A DNA stretch of 9,996 bases, from assembly GCA_016210805.1 (NCBI GenBank), contig JACQTL010000336.1:1-9996 (forward strand), written 5' to 3'. A program made the translations under genes and the position numbers. Positions 1 to 6,722 of the stretch are shown here, in pieces (position 1 is the stretch's first letter; every line of letters starts with the position of its first letter). Origin of the DNA: Actinomycetota bacterium (GTDB taxonomy: Bacteria > Actinomycetota > UBA4738 > G016210805). Under the pieces are notes generated by a model, which worked only from the letters and a program-made list of their open reading frames with translations, ran no database searches and was not told the DNA's origin.

Positions 1-14
1 GGGCCGGGAGATGG

Positions 15-97
15 GCGAGGGCGGGAGGGACTCCTCGGGGCCGGAAGAGGCGGGGGAAGGTCGCCTCTTGCGACGCACCGAGCCCTCCCGCCCTCGC
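15..97 (-). terminator. Nested hairpin downstream of ftsZ, possible terminator
   Basis: A 15-bp perfect inverted repeat (15-29 against 83-97) encloses a 5-bp stem (34-38/78-82) and an 8-bp perfect stem (45-52/62-69) with a 9-base loop. Together they make one long, nearly continuous hairpin that starts 59 bases past the ftsZ stop codon. No U-run follows on the ftsZ strand, so it is not a classical intrinsic terminator, although GC-rich actinobacteria often terminate at such structures. It could instead be an mRNA 3'-end stabiliser or a repeated extragenic palindrome. The pairing is read directly from the sequence; the function is inferred. I see no gene in 1-156. Confidence 0.4.
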
Positions 98-156
98 GAG
101 GCCGCCGGGGGTGGATGGGGTGGGCGGCGGCCGGGCGCGGCCGGGTGGCCGCGGGA

Positions 157-1323
157 TCAGCTCTTCAGGAAGTCGGGGATGTCGAGGTCCTCCTCCGCGT
201 CGAACACCACGGTCTGGCGGGCCGGCTTGAACAGGTCGTCCTCGTCCTCGTCCTCCAGGATCGAGGGGATGGGAGGCAGCTCGTCGTCCGCCTCCTCCCC
301 GGCGCCCTGGAGCGACCCGGCGGGGACCGCCGACTCCAGGAAGGCCGGGACCCGGGTCTCGCCCAGGCGGGTCCCGAGCTTGTCGAACCCGGCCGCGATC
401 ACCGTCACGCGGACCTCGTCGCCCAGGACGTCGTCCACGACCGCGCCGAAGATGATGTTCGCGTCGGGGTGAGCCACCCGGGTGATGGTCTCGGCCGCCC
501 GGTTCACCTCGTGCAGGGCCAGGTCCGACGGGCCGGCGATCGACAGCAGCACGCCCTTGGCCCCCTCGATCGAGGACTCCAGGAGGGGCGAGGAGATGGC
601 CGCCTTGGCGGCCTCCTCGGCCCGGTCGGATCCCGAGCCGTGGCCGATGCCCATGAGGGCCGAGCCGGCGCCGGTCATGACCGCCTTCACGTCGGCGAAG
701 TCCAGGTTGATGAGGCCCGGGGTCATGATCAGGGAGGTGATCCCGTCGACCCCCTGGAACAGGACCTGGTCGGCCATCCGGAAGGCGTCGATAATGGGGG
801 TCGTCGCGTCGGAGACCTGGAGCAGCCGGTCGTTGGGGACGATGATCAGGGTGTCCACCGCCTGCTTCAGCTCCTGGATCCCCATGTCGGCCTGGGTGGC
901 CCGCTTGCGTCCCTCGAACGAGAACGGGCGGGTCACCACGCCGATCGTGAGGGCGCCCAGGTCGCGGGCGATCGAGGCGATCACGGGGGCCCCGCCGGTG
1001 CCCGTCCCCCCGCCCTCGCCGGCCGTGATGAACACCATGTCGGCGCCCTTGAGGACCTCCTCGATCTCCTGGCGATGCTCCTCGGCGGCCCGCCGGCCCA
1101 CCTCCGGGTCCGAGCCGGCGCCCAGGCCCCTCGTGGTCTCGCGGCCGATGTCCAGCTTCACGTCGGCGTCGGACATGAGGAGGGTCTGAGCATCCGTGTT
1201 CACGGCGATGAACTCGACGCCCTTCAGACCGCCCTCGATCATCCGGTTCACGGCGTTCACGCCGCCGCCGCCCACGCCCACGACCTTTATGACGGCGAGG
1301 TAGTTCTGGGGAGCCTGCATCAT
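157..1323 (-). CDS. ftsZ: Cell division protein FtsZ
   Basis: Tubulin-like GTPase that polymerises into the cytoplasmic Z-ring and recruits the division machinery. The 388-residue length is normal for the family. Visible motifs are the N-terminal nucleotide-binding glycine cluster (GVGGGGVNAVNRM, about residues 16-28), NTDAQ (42-46), the tubulin signature GGGTGTG (104-110) and the T7 synergy loop NLDFADV (206-212), whose acidic residues complete the GTPase site of the next subunit. A linker of about 60 residues follows, with an acidic run near 357-363 encoded by a short tandem repeat around 238-256. The protein ends in DIPDFLKS, the conserved tail that binds partners such as SepF in actinobacteria. 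Two ATG codons are adjacent (1321-1323 and 1318-1320); a GGAGGG site at 1328-1333 leaves 4 or 7 bases, so the second may be the real start. The gene diverges from the Mur-ligase-like gene. No other division or cell-wall gene is visible after it within the window. Confidence 0.98.
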   Translation of the reverse strand: MMQAPQNYLAVIKVVGVGGGGVNAVNRMIEGGLKGVEFIAVNTDAQTLLMSDADVKLDIGRETTRGLGAGSDPEVGRRAAEEHRQEIEEVLKGADMVFITAGEGGGTGTGGAPVIASIARDLGALTIGVVTRPFSFEGRKRATQADMGIQELKQAVDTLIIVPNDRLLQVSDATTPIIDAFRMADQVLFQGVDGITSLIMTPGLINLDFADVKAVMTGAGSALMGIGHGSGSDRAEEAAKAAISSPLLESSIEGAKGVLLSIAGPSDLALHEVNRAAETITRVAHPDANIIFGAVVDDVLGDEVRVTVIAAGFDKLGTRLGETRVPAFLESAVPAGSLQGAGEEADDELPPIPSILEDEDEDDLFKPARQTVVFDAEEDLDIPDFLKS

Positions 1324-1327
1324 CGTG

Positions 1328-1333
1328 CCCTCC
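1328..1333 (-). promoter_or_regulatory. Ribosome binding site of ftsZ
   Basis: The minus strand reads GGAGGG here. It lies 4 bases before the first ATG (1321-1323) and 7 bases before the second (1318-1320). The spacing favours the second ATG, which would drop one Met from the protein. Confidence 0.7.
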
Positions 1334-1418
1334 GCTCCGGTCTCGGGGCCGGGACGCTGCCTTTCGACCCTTCAGCCTGTCTACCAGGGGAAACGCTCGC
1401 GGCGGATCCCCCTGTTTG

Positions 1419-1453
1419 AACCTCTACTTGAGGTCGATTGTCATATCAACCTC
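1419..1453. promoter_or_regulatory. Repeat-rich promoter/operator candidate between ftsZ and the Mur-ligase-like gene
   Basis: This is the most AT-rich part of the 286-base divergent gap. It carries AACCTC at 1419-1424, GAGGT at 1430-1434 and AACCTC at 1448-1453. ACCTC/GAGGT form an inverted repeat with a 5-base spacer, and 1431-1452 form a second imperfect palindrome (AGGTnGAT / ATCnACCT type). On the ftsZ strand, TTGATA (1444-1449) lies 17 bases before TAGAGG (1421-1426), a weak match to sigma70-type -35/-10 elements. This suggests the ftsZ promoter and perhaps an overlapping operator, about 100 bases upstream of the gene. The rest of the gap (1324-1609) holds a minor 6-bp hairpin at 1524-1542 and no gene. 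Confidence 0.35.
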
Positions 1454-1597
1454 ACCTGCAAGGGCAGGAGCCTAGTACGGAATGCCAGGTCCGTCAAGCA
1501 ACAGCTCACCTCGGGTTGCCACGTCCCGTGACACAAACGGGAGGTCGAGGGCAGCTTGCCTCGGGTGTCCCCGACCGGGTATGCCTTCCTCCCATGG

Positions 1598-1603
1598 AGG
1601 AGG
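1598..1603 (+). promoter_or_regulatory. Ribosome binding site selecting the GTG start at 1610
   Basis: AGGAGG, a perfect Shine-Dalgarno core, lies 6 bases before GTG at 1610. It favours this start over the upstream in-frame TTG at 1556, which has no such site, and over GTG at 1604 or 1625. Confidence 0.7.
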
Positions 1604-1609
1604 GTGAGG

Positions 1610-3385
1610 GTGCCTGGGGGTGAGGTGGGGGGCAAGGTCGAGCCGGTCGGCCTCCGGGAGCTCCGGATCCTGGACGGCCCCAACCTCTACTTCACCCGTC
1701 CGGCCATCAAGCTCACCCTGGGGGTCGGGGGCTGGTCGAGGGCCACCGAGCACCGGGCCCTGCGCCTGGCCGGGCAGGCCGGGCTCCCGGGGACCGGCCC
1801 CCGGGCCGGCCGGGGCCCGGGGATCCGTCCCGGCCTCCCCCGCACCCAGCAGAGGCTTCGGTTCGTCACCCGCCTGGCCGCCCACCTGACCCGCGTCCTG
1901 GCCGGGGCCGCCGGGACGCGCCTGGCCGTTCGGGCGCGCCCCGGTCCCTCGCCCGACACGATCGTCGTGGCCTACCCGTGGCGCCACCGGGGGATCGCCG
2001 AGGCCCTGGGAAAGGAGGTGGCCGGCGTCCTCCGGGCGATGCTCCGGTCGGGCTCCGATCCTTCCCGCCTCGTGGCCGGCGCCGCGGCCAGGGTGGCCCG
2101 GACCGACCCGGGCCCCTCCCCCACCGTGCCCCGGCCCCGGATCCCGGTGGTCGCGGTGACCGGGACGAACGGGAAGACCACCACGGTCCGGCTCCTGGCC
2201 CACATCGTGCGGGCGGCCGGGCGGACCGTCGCCTACTCGTCCACCGACGGCGTCTTCGTGGACGGGCGCCCGGTTGAGGAGGGCGACTACTCGGGCTTCG
2301 GCGGCGCGGGCCGGGCCCTCACCCAGCCCGGTGTCGAGGTCGCCGTCCTGGAGACGGCCAGGGGCGGCATCCTCCTCCGCGGGATCGGGACCACCCACAA
2401 CGACGTGGCCGTCGTGACCAATGTCTCCGCCGACCACCTGGGCCTCCACGGGATCCACACCCTCGACCAGCTGGCCGAGGTCAAGGCCACGATCACCCGG
2501 ATCACCCGCCCGGACGGCTGGGACGTCCTGAACGCCGACGATCCCAGGGTCCTGGCCATGCGCCGGGGCATCCGGGGCCGGCCCTGGCTCTTCTCCACGG
2601 ACCCGGACCACCCGGCCCTTCGCACGGCCCTGGAGGAGCGGGGCCGGGCGGTCACGGTGATCGACGGAGCCATCTCCGTCCTGGAGCCCGGGGGGAGCCC
2701 CAGGTTGCTGGTCCCCCTGGAGGACGTGCCGGTCACCCTGGCCGGGATCTCCACCCACAACATCCAGAACGCCCTCGCGGCCACCGCGGCCGCCCTCGGC
2801 ATCGCCCTGCCCGTCGAGGCGGTGGTCGAGGGGCTCCGCACGTTCGTGATGGACCCGGAGAGGAACCCCGGCCGGTCCAACCTGTTCGAGCTGGAGGGGC
2901 GGGTGGTCGTGATCGACTACGCCCACAACGAGGCCGGGCTGGCCGGCCTGGTCGAGACGTGCCGGGGACTCCGCCCTCCCCGGGGAGAGATCTGGCTCGG
3001 CTACTCGACGGCCGGGGACCGGAGCGACGAGATCGTCCACGGCCTCGGGTACGTCGCCGCGCGGGGGGCCGACCACGTGGCCATCGCCGAGCTCCCCCGC
3101 TACCTGCGCGGCCGCGACCGCCGGGAGCTCATCGGACTCCTCCGGGCCGGGGCGGTGGACGGCGGCAAGGACCCCGACGACGTACCCGACTTCCCGGACG
3201 AGCTCCGGACCCTCGACGCGCTGCTGTCGCGGAGCCGCCCCCGCGACGTGGTGGCGGTCACCGCCCTCGGACAGCGCTCGGAGATATTCGCCGAGCTGGA
3301 GCGCCGCGGCGCGACCCGCGTGTCGCCGAGCCGGGCCAGGAAGCTGGCCCGGGCGGCCCGGCACCGCGCCCCTGCCTCGCGCTGA
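1610..3385 (+). CDS. Mur-ligase-family protein, cyanophycin-synthetase-like but lacking ATP-grasp
   Basis: From GTG 1610 the protein has 591 residues. Residues ~15-165 resemble the N-terminal domain of cyanophycin synthetase (LRGPN-type motif at ILDGPNLYF, 20-28; TIVVAYPWRHRGIAEALG, 117-134). A Gly/Pro/Arg-rich low-complexity stretch (~60-76) interrupts this region. Residues ~178-575 are a Mur-ligase ATPase: P-loop GTNGKTTT (185-192), LETARGGIL (247-255), TNVSADHLGL (270-279), NADDP (308-312), NIQNALAA (384-391) and DYAHN (436-440). ETARGG followed by ADHLGL is typical of the CphA Mur-ligase domain, which adds arginine to an aspartate side chain during cyanophycin synthesis. The ATP-grasp domain that normally sits between these two parts and adds aspartate is absent, so complete cyanophycin synthesis by this protein alone is unlikely. 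It probably joins an amino acid or amine to an acidic acceptor in an ATP-dependent reaction; the substrates are unknown. It is cytoplasmic, divergent from ftsZ, and 98 bases before the ATPase gene. Confidence 0.9.
   Translation: MPGGEVGGKVEPVGLRELRILDGPNLYFTRPAIKLTLGVGGWSRATEHRALRLAGQAGLPGTGPRAGRGPGIRPGLPRTQQRLRFVTRLAAHLTRVLAGAAGTRLAVRARPGPSPDTIVVAYPWRHRGIAEALGKEVAGVLRAMLRSGSDPSRLVAGAAARVARTDPGPSPTVPRPRIPVVAVTGTNGKTTTVRLLAHIVRAAGRTVAYSSTDGVFVDGRPVEEGDYSGFGGAGRALTQPGVEVAVLETARGGILLRGIGTTHNDVAVVTNVSADHLGLHGIHTLDQLAEVKATITRITRPDGWDVLNADDPRVLAMRRGIRGRPWLFSTDPDHPALRTALEERGRAVTVIDGAISVLEPGGSPRLLVPLEDVPVTLAGISTHNIQNALAATAAALGIALPVEAVVEGLRTFVMDPERNPGRSNLFELEGRVVVIDYAHNEAGLAGLVETCRGLRPPRGEIWLGYSTAGDRSDEIVHGLGYVAARGADHVAIAELPRYLRGRDRRELIGLLRAGAVDGGKDPDDVPDFPDELRTLDALLSRSRPRDVVAVTALGQRSEIFAELERRGATRVSPSRARKLARAARHRAPASR
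1799..1822 (+). repeat. All-GC inverted repeat inside the Mur-ligase-like gene
   Basis: A 9-bp perfect inverted repeat (CCCCGGGCC at 1799-1807, GGCCCGGGG at 1814-1822) with a 6-base loop consists only of G and C. It encodes part of the Gly/Pro/Arg-rich stretch near residues 64-71, in a region that looks like an unstructured insert in the N-terminal domain. A role in translation or mRNA folding is possible but unproven. Confidence 0.5.
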
Positions 3386-3436
3386 ACGGGCGATCGTGGA
3401 GCGGCTGGGGGAAGCGAGGGGTTGAAGCCCCCGGTC

Positions 3437-3482
3437 CGGTGCCCGACACTGGTGCCGATGGCCATCACCCCGCCCGGCACCG
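3437..3482 (+). promoter_or_regulatory. Structured leader before the LAL ATPase gene
   Basis: CGGTGCC (3437-3443) is complementary to GGCACCG (3476-3482), which ends one base before the ATG at 3484. A second GGTGCC (3451-3456) could compete for the same 3' arm, and GATGGCCATC (3457-3466) is a perfect 10-base palindrome inside the loop. No Shine-Dalgarno sequence is visible before 3484, so initiation could be leaderless, structure-dependent, or at the next in-frame ATG (3508). The gap 3386-3483 also contains a small GGGG/CCCC hairpin at 3418-3431. No promoter could be assigned. Confidence 0.3.
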
Positions 3483-3483
3483 C

Positions 3484-6400
3484 ATGACTCCCGACACGCC
3501 CGCCACGATGCTCGCTCCGTCCCTGGAGCTCTACTCGCCCCTGGCCCTCCACGTGCGGAGGGCGGGGGGGCAGGTCGTGGGGCGACCGTTCGAGATGGCC
3601 GCCATCGAGCAGGAGCTCTCCTCCTCCGCCGCGGGGCGCCTGGCCGCGGTGACGCTGGAGGGCGAGCCGGGGATCGGCAAGACCCGGCTCCTCGTGGCCG
3701 CCGCGGAGGCCGCGACGCGCGCGGGGTTCCTGGCCGTGGCCGTCACAGCGGACGAGGAGATCCGGGGGCCGTTCCTGGTGGCCCGGGCCATCTTCGGGGA
3801 CCGCCAGGCCCGGCAGGCCGCGGCCGGCACCGAGGCCGGCGAGGCCCTGGACCGGGCGGCCGCCGCGCTCGTCGGGGTCGACGACCCCGGGCTGGCCGCG
3901 ATGCCCCGCGACGAGCGGTTGCTCCGGACGTTCGACCTGGGAGCCGTGGCCCTCCGGGCGCTGGCCGGGGAGCGGCCCGTGGCCCTGCTCGTCGACGACC
4001 TCCAGTGGGCCGACCAGGACAGCATCCGGCTCCTCCGGTACCTGGTCCGGGCCGGCGTGACCGCACCGATATTCCTCCTGTTCGCGATCAGGCCGGAGGA
4101 GACCGCGGAGGTCTCCGAGATCGTGAACCTGATCGCGGACATGGAGCGGATGGGGCTGGTCCGCCGGCTCCACCTGGCCCGGTTCACGCAGGTCGAGACG
4201 GGCCTGTTCCTGCGCCAGCTCCTGGGCGGCGAGGTCGACGGGCCCGGCGTCGCCACCGTCCACGCCCAGGCCGAGGGGGTGCCGTTCATCATCGAGGAGC
4301 TCGCCCAGGCGTACCGCGACGGGGGGATGCTCCAGGAGATCGACGGCGTGTGGCGCATCGGCCGGGGCGCCGAGCGCCTGGTCCCCTCCGCCGTCCGGAC
4401 CCTGATCCAGCGCCGGGCCGCCCGGCTCCCCGACGCGACCCGCGGCGCCCTGGCGGAGGCCGCGGTGGTCGGGAGGAGCTTCAGCCTCCGCGACCTCCGC
4501 GCCGTCAAGGTGCACCTGGGCGATCCGGGGGCCGAGGCCGACGACCTGGCCGGGGGCCTCGCTCCGGCGGTGGCCGCCGGGCTCCTGGTCCAGCACCCGG
4601 AAGGGTCCGCCGCCGACTACACGTTCACCCACGAGCAGGTCAGGGAGTTCGCCACGGCGGCGCTCACCGTCCCCCGGAGGCGGGCCATCCACGGCGCGAT
4701 CGTGGACATACTCACGGCGGGGGCCGACACGAACCCGGCCTGCTTCGCCCTGCTCGCCCAGCATGCCCTGGCCGCCGGCGACGCCGCCCGGGGGGCGCGG
4801 TACTCGGTGGAGGCCGCCAGGGTGTCGCTCGAGTCGAACGCTCCTGACGAGGCCCTCCGCCTGATCGACACCGCCCTCCAGGTGGCCGCCGACCCCCAGG
4901 ATCGGCTCACCCTCCTGCGGTTCCGCGACGACGCCCTCGACGTCCTCCGGCGCTCGTCGGACCGGCTGGAGGCCCTGGCCGAGATGGGGGCCCTGGCCGA
5001 GGCCCTCGGCGACGAGCAGGCCCAGCTCGACGTGATGCTCCGGCGGGCCGCCGCGCTCCGCCACTCCGAGGACCTGGACGGCGCGGCCCGGGTGGCCGCC
5101 GAGGTGCGCCGACGCGCCACGGAGCGGGGGGACCGGGCCACGGAGCTCGCCGCCTGCCTCGAGCTGGGCCAGGACCTGGTGGGCGCCCCCCTGGGGGAGG
5201 CGTTCGTCCTGGCGCCCGGCGACGAGGTGGACATCGAGGCCGCCGACGAGGCCTACGGAGCGGCCGCGAGCTTCGCCCGGGAGCTGGGGGACGAGCGCGC
5301 CCTGGCCGCGGCGACGCGGGAGCTCGGGGTGCTCAACACGGCCAAGCTGGCCCGGGCCTTCTTCGAGGTCATGGCCTCCGGAGAGATGCCGGAGAACCTC
5401 CTCATGCACCCCCCGATCGGCGGCAACTTCATGATGGCCCAGTCCCGGTTCGAGGAGGCCCTGGGGATCTTCGAGCGGCTCGACGACCGCCGGGGCGTGA
5501 TGTCCACGATCATCGCCATGGCCTACACGAACTGGGGCCCGGACGTGGAGCTCGGCTCGGCGAAGCGGATCGAGGAGATCCGCCGGCTGTCCACCCGGTT
5601 CCGCTCGCTCCGGACCGAGAGCGAGCGCCAGCAGGCCGAGGTCCAGATGCTCTACGGCGTCCACGTCTACGCCAGGGCGTACGGGTTCCCCGACCTCGCC
5701 CTGCAGCGCGGGGAGGAAGGGTACCGGCTGGCCAAGCTCCAGGGCGACCGGACCGTCGAGTTCCTGTCGGCAGGCGGGATGGCCCTCCAGCACCTGGAGC
5801 TCGGGGAGGTCGAGGAGGCAGAGCGATGGCTGGATCGCGCCGCGGCGGCGGCCTCCGCCGCGCCCACCCCCCTCCGGGCCCGCCAGCTGGAGATGTGGCG
5901 GGGCCTGGCCGCGGCGGGCCGCGGCGAGGCCGAGGCCATGCGCCGCCACCTCGAACGGGCCGTCGACCAGGCCTCCGATCACGGGCGCCCCGCGGCCCGG
6001 TGCGAGGCGCTGGCCGCGCTGGCCGTCGCGGCGGCGAGGGTCGGGGCGGACCGGGGGGACGGGGACCTCCTGGCCCTGGCCGAACGGTCGGCCGACGCCG
6101 TCCTGCAGCTCGCCGCCGGGCTTCCCGGGAACCCGTCGTGGCCGTCCGAGGCCCGAGCCGCGCTGGCCCAGGTGGCCCTGGCCGGCGGGGACGTCGCCGC
6201 GGCCGCCGAGCACGCCCGGGCCGTGATCGACTGGATCGAGAACGACCCGCACATCCGGCCCCTGGCCCTGGACATGCGGGTGATGGCGGAACGCGCGATG
6301 CTTTTCGGCGGGACCGACGAGGAGCGCGCCGCCCTCCGGGCGCGCGCCCAGCGGCTGGTGGGGACCACCGCCGAGCGCGTCCTCGACGAGGGCGTCCGGG

Positions 6401-6720
6401 TCCGGTGGCTCCGGGCCCCGCTCCAGCGGGAGCTGGTCGAGATGGCCGGCGGCGTGGAGACCTCGCTCGAGCTGGTCAGGTCCTCTCCCCTGTTCCCCGT
6501 GGAGTTCCCCGAGCCGGAGGGCGTCGCCGCCGAGATGACCGAGGAGGACTCCCGGCTCCTCATGCTCCTGATCGAGGGCCGCACCAACCGGGAGATCGCC
6601 GAGGCCCTGGACACCGACGAAGAGCAGGTCACCCGGCGACTCGGTGAGCTCTTCGGGCGCATCGGGGCCTCGTCGCAGGCCGACGTCGTGGCATTCGCGT
6701 TCCGGGCCAGGGTGGTGTAG
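3484..6720 (+). CDS. LAL/MalT-type STAND ATPase with helical repeats and C-terminal LuxR HTH
   Basis: Large ATP-binding regulator of 1078 residues. A VVGRPFE motif (31-37) opens the ATPase region. Walker A is GEPGIGKT (60-67), Walker B is ALLVDDLQWAD (167-177), and the FTHEQVRE motif (381-388) ends the winged-helix part. Residues ~420-1000 are Ala/Leu/Glu-rich helical repeats of TPR type. The last 61 residues (1018-1078) form a LuxR-type helix-turn-helix (GRTNREIAEAL, then VTRRLGELFGRIGASSQADVV), slightly divergent. Family members are cytoplasmic ATP-dependent switches that bind a ligand through the repeat region and activate transcription. The stop codon lies 2 bases before the ferredoxin-cyclase gene. 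In mycobacteria and relatives, cyclase, ATPase and LuxR domains often occur in one polypeptide; here they are split into neighbouring genes. The protein may regulate this operon or act with the cyclase. The start is uncertain (3484 or 3508) because neither has a ribosome binding site. The ligand is unknown. Confidence 0.9.
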   Translation: MTPDTPATMLAPSLELYSPLALHVRRAGGQVVGRPFEMAAIEQELSSSAAGRLAAVTLEGEPGIGKTRLLVAAAEAATRAGFLAVAVTADEEIRGPFLVARAIFGDRQARQAAAGTEAGEALDRAAAALVGVDDPGLAAMPRDERLLRTFDLGAVALRALAGERPVALLVDDLQWADQDSIRLLRYLVRAGVTAPIFLLFAIRPEETAEVSEIVNLIADMERMGLVRRLHLARFTQVETGLFLRQLLGGEVDGPGVATVHAQAEGVPFIIEELAQAYRDGGMLQEIDGVWRIGRGAERLVPSAVRTLIQRRAARLPDATRGALAEAAVVGRSFSLRDLRAVKVHLGDPGAEADDLAGGLAPAVAAGLLVQHPEGSAADYTFTHEQVREFATAALTVPRRRAIHGAIVDILTAGADTNPACFALLAQHALAAGDAARGARYSVEAARVSLESNAPDEALRLIDTALQVAADPQDRLTLLRFRDDALDVLRRSSDRLEALAEMGALAEALGDEQAQLDVMLRRAAALRHSEDLDGAARVAAEVRRRATERGDRATELAACLELGQDLVGAPLGEAFVLAPGDEVDIEAADEAYGAAASFARELGDERALAAATRELGVLNTAKLARAFFEVMASGEMPENLLMHPPIGGNFMMAQSRFEEALGIFERLDDRRGVMSTIIAMAYTNWGPDVELGSAKRIEEIRRLSTRFRSLRTESERQQAEVQMLYGVHVYARAYGFPDLALQRGEEGYRLAKLQGDRTVEFLSAGGMALQHLELGEVEEAERWLDRAAAAASAAPTPLRARQLEMWRGLAAAGRGEAEAMRRHLERAVDQASDHGRPAARCEALAALAVAAARVGADRGDGDLLALAERSADAVLQLAAGLPGNPSWPSEARAALAQVALAGGDVAAAAEHARAVIDWIENDPHIRPLALDMRVMAERAMLFGGTDEERAALRARAQRLVGTTAERVLDEGVRVRWLRAPLQRELVEMAGGVETSLELVRSSPLFPVEFPEPEGVAAEMTEEDSRLLMLLIEGRTNREIAEALDTDEEQVTRRLGELFGRIGASSQADVVAFAFRARVV

Positions 6721-6722
6721 CG

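Noticed and set aside
115..1419. Long plus-strand open frame opposite ftsZ
   Set aside because: It lies antisense to a certain ftsZ gene; the composition (Gly/Arg/Val/His-rich, no motif) is that of a GC-rich shadow frame.
1521..1542. GTGACAC-type sequence considered as a CRP/cAMP receptor site
   Set aside because: Only one half-site resembles GTGA; the second half needed for the TGTGA-N6-TCACA palindrome is missing. It is better read as a small TCCCGT/ACGGGA hairpin.
2959..3483. N-terminal extension of the ATPase frame
   Set aside because: The frame runs back inside the Mur-ligase-like gene and is Arg/Pro-rich shadow sequence; the family begins near the GRPFE motif.
3100..6252. 1050-codon minus-strand open frame opposite the ATPase gene
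   Set aside because: The plus strand encodes Walker motifs and a LuxR domain; the antisense product has no recognisable motif and is explained by few stop codons in GC-rich DNA.
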